Below, one piece after another: positions 35,601-48,087 of a stretch of DNA of 64,000 nucleotides. How positions within the stretch are numbered: the first letter of the stretch is position 1; every line of letters begins with the position of its first letter. Under the pieces are notes generated by a model. The model saw only the letters and a list, made by a program, of their open reading frames with translations. It ran no database searches and was not told the origin of the DNA. The DNA is from Dastarcus helophoroides. Lineage: Eukaryota > Arthropoda > Insecta > Coleoptera > Bothrideridae. A program made the position numbers and the translations under genes. The stretch spans positions 18,982,455-19,046,454 of the forward strand of contig CM053329.1 of assembly GCA_028583605.1 (NCBI GenBank). The letters run 5' to 3'.

Positions 35601-38600
35601 CACATTTCCCCAGAGCTTACACTGATGAGGGCTCTAGGGAGGGCTCCAAAGATACTTTTGGCTTTTAGAATACGAGAATAGTCTTCACTAGAACTTAAAA
35701 CCACGAGAAAATTCAAAAGGATTTTGACCAATTCACAAAGGCTTAAAAGAGCAACTGAAATCTAGAAAACTAAAAATGTATTTGTCTAGAAGTGAAGAGA
35801 GGTAAAGCTGAAGAAAGCTGAAGAAATCTGAAGAAATTCTTCGAGGATTTGTTTTAGCCATTTTGTGTTAAAACCCCAATATTGAATCTGCGATAGAAGA
35901 CGAAGAATATCAGAGAGACTTTTATCCAATTTTCACAGCTGAGCTCCAGAAGGTTCAAAAAGGATTTGGGCACCTTTCCACAGAAGTAAATCTGATGAGG
36001 GCTCAAGAAAAATTCTAACTATTTCCACAGATACTTTTTGCTTCTTGGATCCAAGATTAAATTTTCAGTAGTACTATAACAATGTCCTAAGGGTCAAAAG
36101 AGCTATTGAAGACCAGAAAGCTCAAAATGTATTTGATTAGATTTGGAGGAAGATAAAATTTAAGAAAGTTAAGGAGGACTTTTACCGATAATTCATTCTA
36201 TTTGGCTTTGAAATCACAAGATTGAATCTGCAATAGAAAACTAAAAATTCCAAAGAGGCTTTTATCCAATTTCCACAGCTTAGTTCCAAAAAGTTTAAAA
36301 AGGATTTGGTTACATTTCCACATGGGTAAAACTGATGAGGACCCTAGAAGGATCCTAGCTAATTCCATAGATAATGTTTGCTTCTTGAATACGAGATTAA
36401 ATTTTCAGTAGAACTATAACAAAGATCAAAAACATTTTAACCATTTGACAAAGACTTAAAAGAGTAATTGAAGACCGGAGGGCTCAAAACGTATTTGACT
36501 AGATTTGGAGGGAGATAAAATTGAAAAAGGTTTAGAAGGACTTTTACCCATCATTCATTCTATTTGGCTTTGAAATCACAAAATTGAATCTGCAATAGAA
36601 AACTAAAAATTCCAAAGGGGCTTTTATCCAATTTTCACAGCTGAGTTCCAAAAGGTTCAAAATGGATTTGGTCACATTTCAACATAGGTAAAATTGATGA
36701 GACCCCTAGAATGATTCTAGGTAATTCCATAGATCATTTTTGCTTCTTGAATGCGAGATTAAATCTTCAGTAGAACTGTAACAAAGATCAAAAATATTTT
36801 AAGCAATTGACAAAGACTTAAAAGAGTAATTGAAGACCGGAGGGCTCAAAATGTATTTGACTAGATTTGGAGGGAGATAAAATTGGAAAAGGTTTAGAAG
36901 GACTTTTACCCATCATTCATTATATTTGGCTTTGAAATCACAAGATTGAATCTGCAATAGAAAACTAAAAATTCCAAAGGGGCTTTTATCCAATTTTCAC
37001 AGTTGAGTTCCAAAAGGTTCAAAATGGATTTGGTCACATTTCAACATAGGTAAAATTGATGAGACCCCTAGAATGATTCTAGGTAATTCCATAGATCATT
37101 TTTGCTTCTTGAGTACGAGATTAAATCTTCAGTAGAACTATAACAAAGATCAAAAATATTTTAACCAACTGACAAAGACTTAAAAGAGTAATTGAAGACC
37201 GGAGGGCTCAAAATGTATTTGACTAGATTTGGAGGGAGATAAAATTGGAAAAGGTTTAGAAAGACTTTTACCCATCATTCATTCTATTTGGCTTTGAAAT
37301 CACAAGATTGAATCTGCAGTAGAGAACTAAAAATTTCAAAGAGCTTTTATCTAATTTCCACAGCTGAGTTCCAAAGAGTGCCAAATAGATTTGGTCACAC
37401 TTCCACATAGGTAAAATTGATCAGGGCCCTAGAAGGATTCTAGGAATTCCACAGATAATGTTTGCTTCTTGGATACGACATTAAATCTTCAGTAGAACTA
37501 TGGTATAACAAAGATCAGAAACATTTAAACCAATTGACAAAGACTTAAAAGAGTAATTGAAGACCAGAAGGCTCAAAATGTATTTGACTAGATTTGGAAC
37601 GAGATAAAATTGAAGAAGGTCTAGGAGGACTTTTTTTACCCATTATTCTGTTTGGCTTTGAAATCACAAGATTAAATCTGCAAAAAAAACAAGAAATTCC
37701 AAAGAGGCTCTTTTTCAATTTTCACAGCTGAGCTCCAGAAAGTTCAAAAAGGATTTGGTCACATTTCCACAGAGGTAAAACTGATGAAGGCTAGAAGGAT
37801 TCTAGCCAGTTCCAGTGATAGTTTTGCGAGATTAAATCATCCGTAGAGCTATAACAAAGATCAAAAAGCATTTTAACATATTTATAAAGAGTTAATTAAA
37901 AGAGCAATTGAAGACCAAATAGCTCAAAATGATTTTAGCTAGATTTAAAGAGAGATAAAACTGAAGAAGATCTAGGGTGAGTTTTACCCATAATTCATTT
38001 TTTTGGGCTTTGAAATCAAAAGACTGAATTTGTGATGGAAAATGAGAAATTCCAAAGAGGCTTTTGTTCAATTTCCACAGAGCTCCAGAAAGTTCAAAAT
38101 TTTGTCACATTTCCACAAAGGTAAAACTGACTAGATTTGAAGAGAGGCGAAGCTGAGGGAAGTCTTCGAGGATTATTTTCACTCATTTTGTGTTGAAACC
38201 ACATTGAATCTGCGATAGAAGACGAAGAATTTCAGAGAGAAATTTATCCAATTTTCACAGCTGAGCTCCAGAAAGTTTAAAAAGGATTTGGTCAAATTTC
38301 CACAGACGTAAAACTGATGAGGGCTCTAGAAGAATTCTAGATATTTCCACAGATTGTTTTTGCTTTTTGGATACGAGATTAAATCTTCAGTAGAACTATA
38401 ACAAAGATCCAAAACATTTTAATCAAAGACCTAAATAAAAGAGTAACTGAAGACCAGAGAGCTCAATATGTATTTGACTAGATTTGGAAAGAGATAAAGT
38501 TGAAAAAGGTTTAGGAGAACTTTTGCCTAGCATTCATTCTATTTGGCCTTGAAAACACAAAATTGAATCTGCAATAGAAAACGAAACATTCCAAAGAGCC

Positions 38601-41600
38601 TTTAATCCAATTTCCACAGCTGGGCCTCCAGAAAGTTCAAAAAAGGTTTGGTCACATTTCCACAGAACTAAAACTGTTGAAGGCTCTAGAAGGATCCTAT
38701 CCAGTTCCACAGATAGCTTTTGAGAGATTAAACCATCAGTAGAACTATAACAGAGATCAAAAAGCATTTTAACCTATCCATAAAGAGTGAATCAAAAGAG
38801 CAATTTAAGACCAAATAGCTCAAAATGTATTTGGCTAGATTTGAAGCGAGATAAAATTGAAGAAGGTCTAGGAGGAGATTTACCCATAACTCATTTCTTT
38901 TGGCTTTAAAATGAAAATATTGAATTGGCAATGGAAAACGAGAAATTCTAAAGAGGCTTTTATTCAATTTCCACACAGCTCAAAAAAGTTCAAAAATGTT
39001 GTCACATTTCTACAAAGGTGAAACGGATGAAGGCTCAAAAGAGGCTAGCTAATTCCACAGATAGTTTTTGCTTTTGGATACGAGATTAAATTTAAAACAA
39101 AGATCAAAAAGCATTTTAGCTAATTCACAAAGTCTTCAAGGATTATTTTCACTCATTTTGTGTTAAAACCACAAGATTAAATCTGCGATAGAAGACGAAG
39201 AATTTTAGAGAGATTTTTCTCCAATTTTGACAGCTGAGCTCCAGAAAGTTAAAAAAAAAGTTGGTGACATTTCCATAGAGGTGTAAAACTGATGACAACT
39301 CTGGAAGGATTCTAGATATTTCAACAATTTTTTTTGCTTCTTGGATACGAGATTAAATCTTCATTAGAACTATAGTAAAGACCAGAAGGCATTCTAACTC
39401 ATTCCCAAAGAATTAAAAAAGCAATTGAAGACCAGAAAGCTCAAAATACATTTGAATAGGTTTGGAATGATATAAAATTAAAGAAGGTTTAGGAGGACTT
39501 TTACCCATCATTCTATTTGGCCTTGAAGTCACAAGATTGAATCTGCTATAGAAGACGAAGAATTTCAGATAGATTTTTGTCCAATTTTCACATTTGAGCT
39601 CCAGAAAGTTCAAAAAAGATTTGGTCACATTTCCGTAGAAGTAAAACTGATGACAACTCTGGAAGGATTCTAGATATTTCAACAATTTTTTTTGATTCTT
39701 GGATACGAGATTTAATCTTTATTAGAACTATAGTAAAGACCAGAAGGCATTTTAACTCATTCCCAAAGAATTAAAAGAGCAATGGAAGACCAGCAAGCTC
39801 AAAATATATTTGACTATATTTGGAATGATATAAAATTAAAGAAGGCCTAGGAGGACTTTTACCCATCATTCTATTTGGCCTTGAAGTCACAAGATTGAAT
39901 CTGCGATAGAAGACGAAGAATTTCAGAGAGATCTTTCTCCAATTTTCACAGCTGAGCTCCAGAAAGTTCAAAAAAGATTTGGTCACATTTCCATTGAGGT
40001 AAAATTGATGACAACTCTAGAAGGATTCTAGATATTTTCACAATTTTTTTTAGCTTCTTGAATACGAGATTAAATTTTCGTTAGAGCTATAGTAAAGACC
40101 AGAAGGCATTTTAACTCATTCCTAAAGAATTAAAAGAGCAATTGAAGACCAGAAAGCTCAAAATATATTTGACTAGATTTGGAATGATATAAAATTAAAG
40201 AAGGTCTAGGAGGACTTTTACCCATCATTCTATTTGGCCTTGAAGTCACAAGATTGAATCTGCGATAGAAGACGAAGAATTTCAGAGAGATTTTTGTCCA
40301 ATTTTCACAGCTTGAGCTCCAGAAAGTTCAAAAAAGATTTGGTCACATTTCCATAGAGGTAAAACTGATGACAACTCTAGAAGGATTCTAGATATTTCCA
40401 CAATTTTTTTTGCTTCTTGGATACGAGATTAAATCTTCGTTAGAACTATAGTAAAGACCAGAAGGCATTCTAACTCATTCCCAAAGAGTTAAAAAAGCAA
40501 TTGAAGACCAGCAAGCTCAAAATATATTTGACTAGATTTGGAATGATATAAAATTAAAGAAGGTCTAGGAGGACTTTTACCCATCATTCTATTTGGCCTT
40601 GAAGTCACAAGATTGAATATGCGATAGAAGACGAAGAATTTCAGAGAGATTTTTGTCCAATTTTCACAGCTGAGCTCCAGAAAGTTCAAAAAAGATTTGG
40701 TCACACTTCCATAGAGGTAAAACTGATGACAACTCTAGAAGGATTCTAGAAATTTCCCCACAATTTTTTTTGCTTCTTGGATACGAGATTAAATCTTCGT
40801 TAGAACTATAGTAAAGACCAGAAGGCATTTTAACTCATTCCCAAAGAATTAAAAGTGCAATTGAAGACCAGAAAGCTCAAAATATATTTGACTTGGTTTG
40901 GAATGATATAAAATTAAAGAAGGTCTAGAAGGGCTTTTACCCATCATTCTATTTGGCCTTGAAGTCACAAGATCGAATCTGCAAAAGAAGACGAAAAATT
41001 TCAGAGAGATTTTTGTCCAATTTTCAGGGCTGAGCTCCAGAAAGTTTATAAAAGCTTTGGTCACATTTCCATAGAGGTAAAACTGCTGACAACCCTAGAG
41101 GGATTCTAGATATTTACTCATTTTTTTTGCTTCTTGGATACGAGATCAAATCTTCGTTAGAACTATAGTAAAGACCAGAAGGCATTCTAACTCATTTCCA
41201 AAGAATTAAAGAGCAATTGAAGACCAGAAAGCTCAAAATATATTTTGACTAGGTTTGGAATGATATAAAATTAAAGAAGGTCTAGGAGGACTTTTACCCA
41301 TCATTCTGTTTGGCCTTGAAGTCACAAGATTGAATCTGCAATAAAAAACGAGAAATTCCAAAGAGGCTTTTATTCAATGTTCACAATTGAGTTGCAGAAG
41401 GTCCAACAAGGACTTGGTTACGTTTCTACAGAGGTAAAACTGATGAGGGCTCTAGAAGGATTCTAGCCATTTCCACTGATAGTTTTTGCTTTTTGGATAC
41501 GAGATTAAATCTTCAGTAGAAATATAACAAAAATCAGAAACCACTTTAATCAATTCCTAAAGAATTAAAAGAGCAATTGAAAGAGGTCAAAATGTATTTG

Positions 41601-43400
41601 ACTAGACAGATAGTTTTTGCTTTTTGGATACGAGATTAAATCTTCAGTAGAAATATAACAAAGATCAAAAACCATTTTAGTCAATTCACCAAGACTTAAC
41701 TAAAAGAAAATTTGAAGACCAGAGACCTCAAAATGTATTTGACTAGGTTTAGAGCGAGGTCAAACTGAAGAGGATCTTCGAAGATATTTTAGCCATATCC
41801 ATTACATTTTCTGTTTAAATGACAAGGTTGAATCTGCGACAGAAAAGAAAAAATTTTAAAGAGACTTGTACCCAACTTTCACAGTTGAGTTCCCGAAAGT
41901 TCATAAAGGGTTTAGCCACATTTCCCCAGAGGTTAAACTAGTAAAGGCTCTAGAAGAATACCATTCAATCCCACAGATACTTTTTGCCTTTAGCATATGA
42001 GATTAAGTCTTCACTAGAACTTAAAACCACGAAAAAATTCAAAAGGATTTTGACCAGTTCACAAAGGCTTAAAAGAACAACTGAAGTCCAGAAAATTAAA
42101 AATGTATTTAACTAGATGTGAAGAGAGGTAAAGCTGGAGAAAGTCTTCGAGGATTTGTTTTAGCCAATTGTTCTAGCCAGTTCCACAGATAGTTTTTACT
42201 TCTTGGAAACGAGATTAAATCTTCAATAGAACTGTAAAAAAGATCAAAAGCATTTTACCAATTTCCAAAGACTCAATTGGAACAGTAATTGAAGACCATA
42301 GAGCTCAAAACGTATTTGACTAAATTTGGAGCGAGATAAAATTGAAGAAGGTTTAGGATAACTTTTACCCATCATTCTGTTTGGCCTTGAAGTCACAAGA
42401 TTGAACCTGCAATAAAAAACGAGAAATTCCAAAGAGGCTTTTATTCAATGTTCACAATTGAGTTGCAGAAGGTCCAACAAGGACTTGGTTACGTTTCTAC
42501 AGAGGTAAAACTGATGAGGGCTCTAGAAGGATTCTAGCCATTTCCACTGATAGTTTTTGCTTTTTGGATACGAGATTAAATCTTCAGTAGAAATATAACA
42601 AAGATCAAAAACCATTTTAGTCAATTCACCAAGACTTAACTAAAAGAAAGATTGAAGATCAGAGAGCTCAAAATGTATTTGACTAGGTGTAGAGCGAGGT
42701 CAAACTGAAGAGGATCTTCGAGGATATTTTAGCCATATCCATTACATTTTCTGTTTAAATGACAAGGTTGAATCTGCGACAGAAAAGAAAACAATTCAAA
42801 GAGACTTGTACCCAACTTTCACAGTTGAGTTCCCGAAAGTTCATAAAGGGTTTAGCCACATTTCCCCAGAGGTTAAACTAGTAAAGGCTCTAGAAGAATA
42901 CTATTCAATCCCACAGATACTTTTTGCCTTTAGCATATGAGATTAAGTCTTCACTAGAACTTAAAACCACGAAAAAACTCAAAAGGATTTTGACCAGTTC
43001 ACAAAGGCTTAAAAGAGCAACTGAAGTCCAGAAAATTAAAAATGTATTTAACTAGATGTGAAGAGAGGTAAAGCTGGAGAAAGTTTTCGAGGATTTGTTT
43101 TAGCCAATTGTTCTAGCCAGTTCCACAAATAGTTTTTACTTCTTGGATACGAGATTAAATCTTTAATAGAACTATAAAAAAGATCAAAAGCATTTTACCA
43201 ATTCCCAAAGACTCAATTGGAAGAGTAATTGAGGACCATAGAGCTCAAAACATATTTGACTAAATCTGGAGCGAGATAAAATTGAAGAAGGTTTAGGATG
43301 ACTTTTACCCATCATTCATTCCATTTGGCTTTGAAATTACAAAAGTAAATCTGCAGTAGGAAACGAGAAAAAGGGATGAAACTGAAGGAGGCTCTAAAAG
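32700..43400 (+). repeat. ~359-bp satellite array, about 30 monomers
   Basis: Each monomer contains GGATTTGGTCACATTTCCAC, GGTAAAACTGATGAGGGCTC, GATACGAGATTAAATCTTCA, GCAATTGAAGACCAGA, TTTACCCATCATTC and CACAAGATTGAATCTGC in that order. In the most homogeneous part CTTGAAGTCACAAG lies at 39522, 39880, 40239, 40598, 40958 and 41315 (spacings 357-360). A second homogenised set lies at 36469, 36831 and 37195. The left end is more diverged. Minus-strand frames of ~71 codons recur once per monomer because the period does not always break the frame; they are not genes. Confidence 0.95.
41379..43400 (+). repeat. Three-monomer (1071-bp) higher-order repeat in the 359-bp array
   Basis: The phrase GTTCACAATTGAGTTGCAGA occurs at 41379 and 42450. 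Long following stretches, including CCAACAAGGACTTGGTTACG and GGTTTAGCCACATTTCCCCA, are nearly identical. The spacing of 1071 bp is three times 357. Confidence 0.85.
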
Positions 43401-44439
43401 AAATACAGCCACCACGCCAGGAAGTTCGAAATCGATTCAAAGATGTAAAACAACGACTGAGCTCTGGAAAGCTCTAAATGGATTTGATCATATTGGTACA
43501 GAAATGATTTAATCCGATTCTTACAGAGATTAAAATCAATTGAAGGGAAAAAAGCTATGAGAAGGGCAATCCTGCAATTGAATCCAAGAAAGCCAGCATA
43601 ATTTGATAAGGAACTCCAGAAAGCTTTAACCTATCTTCCTCTTTTTATAGTTGGTAATGAAGCTAGCAGACTGTTCACCCTATCTGACATGCTGGTTGTG
43701 CAGCCTGTACATAAAACCCAACTCCTGTTTATCATCGTTCGCGTTATTCGGCCTCATTCATCACGATTACTATAATTTCCCGGTGGAGTCTCAAGACGCT
43801 CGGCAGTCGATGGCGCAATTAAAAAATCTACTTAAGCCACTTGAAAATTAAAGTCTCGCTAGCTACGAGGACAGTAGGCATGAAATACAGGTCGAACAGG
43901 TCCGACGCCATTACTCATCTCTTTTATTTTGGTTTTTTAAAACCGTGGCTGGTTTTTGTTTCCTTGCATGCGAGTAGAATTCCATTCTGTGCGTTTCGAT
44001 TTTTACCAATCTCTCTTCGGCTATCTGGGTTGGCTCGTTAGTCTTTCTTCGTTCCCGATATTAGCGTCCGCACGTTTTAACTGTATTTTAATGTGTTTAT
44101 ATCGCACGGAACGCCATAGAGGGTCACTGATTTACATTTTCAATAAACACATCTCGCTTTAATAAGAGATGATACTTAGTTGCGTTTTTATCATTTGTTA
44201 TTTTATCGAGTCGTTGCAGACGCAGCCTAAACATTTCTTCGCATAAAAGAAACCAAATCGTCATGCTAAAATAAACGGCTGCACACAGCCCAAGATTAAG
44301 TGACTTTTCAATGTTTATTTACAATTTAAACATTGTTGCTTTCATCGTATGCAACTTTAGAAAGAACCACGAGTATCAATTTCAGTAAGACTGACTTTTT
44401 ATACACATAATTGCATTGAATCTCGTTTCAGGACTAAAA
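43401..44439. other. Unique DNA, no supported gene
   Basis: Short frames at 43651-43851, 43841-44041 and 43956-44162 overlap in different phases. None carries a known motif. Confidence 0.45.
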
Positions 44440-44860
44440 CGAGACGTTTTTGAAAGAAAATTTTTAAAACGACCTTGGTAACAGATACATTTATGAAAAC
44501 GACGTTTTTTAAAGTTTTGGTACGAACGTTTAAAAAGTTTTGATACGAACGTTTTAAAAGTTTTGATACGAACGTTTTAAAAGTTTTGATACGAACGTTT
44601 AAAAAGTTTTGATACGAACGTTTAAGTTTTTGAAATAAAATTTTTTGAAAGCAACGTTTTTAAAAGATATGTCTTTGAAAGGAACGTTTTTAAAGGAATG
44701 CTATTGAAAACAATGCTTTAGAGCAACATTTTTAAAAAAAGACTTTTTTAGAAAGAATAATGTGAAAATAATGCTTGAGAGCAACATTTCAAACAAGAAC
44801 ATTTTTTTAGAGGGAACGTTTTTAAAAACAATGATTGAGAGCAATATCTTTGACAGCGAC
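44440..44860 (-). repeat. Inverted outlier of the 15-bp array family, with a 23-bp minisatellite
   Basis: Words such as TTTGAAAGGAACGTTTTTA are reverse complements of the AAAAACGTTCCTTTCAAA words of the array at 49.6-54.7 kb. At 44510-44628 the unit ACGAACGTTTTAAAAGTTTTGAT (23 bp; given here as one unit's variants around ACGAACGTTT and AAGTTTTGAT) repeats about five times. Confidence 0.75.
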
Positions 44861-46574
44861 ATTGTTGTGTATTTCGCATCAGATCTTTGGAAATGACCGT
44901 CCGAATGCATAGATCCAGATAAGAAATCTGTTTAAGGAAATATTTTTAAAAACGTTTTCCCCACGATACACAAAAATAAATTTGTGCAATTTCTGATATC
45001 CTTAATCGAAATTAACATAAAAGAGTAAGAAATTCCGACTGTCTGCCGAAATTTGCTTCTACGCATTCTCTCGGAAAAAACGCAATAAAAAGGAAGTTTT
45101 GCTTACGTCGCCCTTCTCCCTATGCTATATGAGTACAAATCTCTTAAGTTGATCGGAAATATCATCGAACAACAGAATAAATCTACCGACAAACAAGACA
45201 TATTTTAATCCGGCTTATTACTCCTAACAGTATAGGTTCGATTTTCTTTGTTCTCGGGACTTAAATTTTCCGTAGAAGTTAGACAAAAAGAGTTTACCCA
45301 AGGAGATGGAAACCGAACTACACAATCGACTTGATTAAATAAACTCCTTAAATTCAATCTCTTCCCGAACCATCTATCCAATTTTCTAGAAGTCTTATCT
45401 CAAACCCTCCCCAATGATGTTAGCCAATCACGGTCCCCAATAAGTCAAGGGAATAACCTTTTTTTTTTCTTTGCTCCGGTGATTTATCCAAACACTAATA
45501 AATTCGTGTTGCCTAAACTTAGCTTTAGGATTAAAGGGCGCGTTAAAAATAATTCTAACGCAGCTGTTTGCGATACATTACTCGAGTTAATTTAACTCGT
45601 GGATGCCGCTATAAATTGAACTTTTCCAGAAAAAACCCAGGTGGTGAAGTTGAGGTGACCAGGCGTCCAGAATTCCAAAAATGGCGAAATCATTAGCTCG
45701 TGCTAATGGCGGAGCGTCATGGCGATAAGGCAAATAGTGATTTCTACTCCAAGGCCTTCGGGATAAGGCCGCTCTCTTGGGTGGTCACTAATTAAGATTC
45801 AACTTGATTGCAATTGTCGCTAACGGTATGGCACGCGGGGCCGAGCCCTAACAAAGCGACTATTCCATACCTAGAATTACGAAAAAGGCAGCGTTGACAT
45901 CATTTACACGTCATTATTATGAGCGATGCCGGTTTACATAAAAATCTGAACCATTTCAGTTATGTTCTGCCTGTGAGGTCGCTCCATCTTTGAATCTTTA
46001 TGTCGTTTAATCGTTCTTATTAATGGCAGGATTCCTGTCCCGGATTTTTTCACTGTATAAGGATGCAGGATCGAGCTGGTAGCGCTAATTAAGGCTTTTT
46101 GTCGGAGATGGTTGAATGCACTGTTATGCAGAAGCAGACGGTTGCGTTTCTTAAGAACTTCATTTTGCGATCGAGTATTTTCGTCTTTTTTCCGCGTCTT
46201 ATGTACGCTTTTTATGCTTTATAACCTCCTGCATCACATAAGTCACGTCATTGTCGTCATTCAATTTGAAAATTTGAATCCTTTTCTGGAAAATCAGTTT
46301 CAATTTTTATTATTTTTTTCCCTTAATTGTCTAATTACAAATGAAAATGTTATCTTTCTACAAATTTTGATTTTATTTTCCAAATCTATACTTTTTTCGA
46401 TATATTGTGCCGAAATATTTTAAACATTTCGAATTTTTTTGAAGTGATAACTTCTTTGGGCACGCTTAGGACTTTTTTTTATGGTTTCGCGTCATCATCA
46501 CGCTAATTTGCCTCACCAACATGCTCTAATGTTAAGAGTATTATATAACTATGAGTAAGACGTGTAATGGAATT
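44861..46574. other. Unique DNA, partly GC-rich, no supported gene
   Basis: 45530-45960 is less AT-rich. A 103-codon frame at 46112-46423 (plus) is rich in Phe, Leu and Ser, runs into AT-rich DNA and shows no domain, so I do not call it. Confidence 0.45.
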
Positions 46575-46585
46575 AAAAAGTGGAT

Positions 46586-46667
46586 GATCGTCACCGGGGT
46601 TTGAACCTACGACCCACGAGACGAAATCGCCAGGAAGTAGTCGCCTTACCCATTGAGCGATACTATC
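46586..46667 (-). ncRNA. tRNA-like Pol III gene 2 (degenerate)
   Basis: On the minus strand GATAGTA at the 5' end pairs with GACGATC at the 3' end in five of seven positions. TCGC and GCGA form a perfect D-stem around TCAATGGGTAAG. GGTTCAAACCC is a good B-box match and CGCTCAATGGGTAAGGC an A-box match. Five T (46575-46579, plus-strand A) follow the 3' end. The T-stem is imperfect and the anticodon region is too long for a normal tRNA. It shares GGGTAAGG, a TGGYGAY word and a GGTCG-AG-TTC B-box region with the tRNA-like gene at 31926. Confidence 0.6.
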
Positions 46668-47245
46668 TCTGTTAACAAACTTAAATCTTGATTACTGCAC
46701 TCTTACCGTAAATTAAATTGATTACTCTGCTTTGTTTACATTGCGTATTGGTCTGATTATTATTTTAATTATTTAATTGTAAAATCACTGGGCAGTACAA
46801 CAGTAAGTAGTAAATATGTTAATATTTTTACATACAAAAATAAATAACAGTTATTTATTTTCAAATATATATTTCCAATAATTATCTCAATACGTGCATT
46901 TTAAAATTTGATATTATTAATTTTTATATCAATTAAGTTCTATTTGGCTAATAAATAAACCATATGAAAATGTACATATGTTGCTCCGAGTGCTGATAGA
47001 TGTGAAATATAGGCTAATGTTAATAATTTCAATTTACAATTTATGAAATTTTAATTTTTGTTACTATAATTAATTTGAAGCTTAAAAAAACACTTTGTAG
47101 TTGCTAGTCTTAAGTTTTCGCTTCTGTCGGCAGTCCCCAAAACTGTCTAAGTTTTTTTTAGATCTCATCTGCTTTTATGCGTTTTTAAACATACTTTTTT
47201 TTTGATGGACTTATTCTTCATTGGTCGGCAACATTATCATTATTA
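46668..47245. other. AT-rich DNA, no gene seen
   Basis: Only A/T-rich sequence was seen. Confidence 0.5.
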
Positions 47246-47390
47246 ACGTCATGAAGTGACATTTTAAGAATTTAGATATCACGTAGTCATATTTCAAAAT
47301 ATGTTTCAGAATGTTCTTAACACTCATTACTAAAATTTTAAATAATTTCAAACTGTGTCGCAGAAATGTTAAATAAAATTAATAATAATT
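47246..47390 (+). mobile_element. FB2 family, diverged single arm
   Basis: ACGTCATGAAGTGACATTTT, ATATCACGTAGTCATATTTC, CAAACTGTGTCGCAGAAATG and TTAAATAAAATTAATAAT match the FB2 arms in order, with more substitutions than the copies at 10.9 and 47.9 kb. It lies only ~260 bp before the intact palindrome. Confidence 0.8.
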
Positions 47391-47636
47391 ACACTCGACA
47401 ATGTTCGAAATGTCTACTTTTTCCAAAGATTAAAAAAATTAAAAGTAAACAATTTTGATTTTTCTTTGTTAATTTTTGGCTTAAAGCCAAAATATTTGGT
47501 TTTCCAATGATTCCCATTTTTTTTTCTAAAATTCTACTTTTTTCTTGAAACTTTCAGTTTAATTGTCAAATTTGTTAATTTTTTTTTGATCATTTTGTCG
47601 AAATATTTATTATTTCGACCTTATATTAAAAATTAC
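47391..47636. other. AT-rich DNA between FB2 copies
   Basis: Nothing recognisable was seen. Confidence 0.4.
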
Positions 47637-47648
47637 TTACTTTTTCTA

Positions 47649-48075
47649 TGTTTTTTTCAATTTATTTAACATTTCTTCGGCCCAGTTTGGAAATATTTAA
47701 ATTTTTTATGGTTTGTTGACAATTTTGTAAACAATTTTTGAAATGCGACTACGTGATATTTAAATTTATTAAAAACGTCACTTCATGACAGTTTACAAAT
47801 TAAGAGGTTAGTTTATTTTACATAGAATAGGAATAATGAAAAATAGGAGACCATTTCTATTCTATGTAAAATAAACTAACCTCTTAATTTGTAAACTGTC
47901 ATGAAGTGACGTTTTTAATAAATTTAAATATCACGTAGTCGCATTTCAAAAATTGTTTAGAAAATTGTCAACAAACCATAAAAAAATTTAAATATTTCCA
48001 AACTGGGCCGAAGAAATGTTAAATAAATTGAAAAAAACATAATATTTCCGGTCAATAAGGGTCTACCATGAAGAA
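47649..48075. mobile_element. FB2 palindromic element with 12-bp target duplication
   Basis: The arms 47647-47829 and 47858-48040 are inverted copies of about 183 bp with few differences, separated by 28 bp. Arm landmarks are AACATTTCTTCGGCCCAGTT, GCGACTACGTGATATTTAAA, CGTCACTTCATGACAG and AAGAGGTTAGTTTATTTTAC. TTACTTTTTCTA flanks the element exactly at 47637-47648 and 48076-48087. A short tail, CGGTCAATAAGGGTCTACCA, lies outside the right arm and matches the copy ending at 1322. No ORF is present, so it must depend on another element's enzymes. Confidence 0.85.
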
Positions 48076-48087
48076 TTACTTTTTCTA

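Noticed and set aside
39413..41064. Recurring minus-strand frames of about 71-90 codons
   Set aside because: The same protein appears once per 359-bp monomer, so it is the satellite read in one frame, not a gene family.
32700..43400. Match in length to the 359-bp satellite of Drosophila melanogaster
   Set aside because: Only the period agrees; I recognise no sequence similarity, and the length can arise from two nucleosome repeats.
46112..46423. 103-codon frame rich in Phe, Leu and Ser
   Set aside because: AT-rich DNA yields such hydrophobic frames by chance; there is no domain, start context or neighbour to support it.
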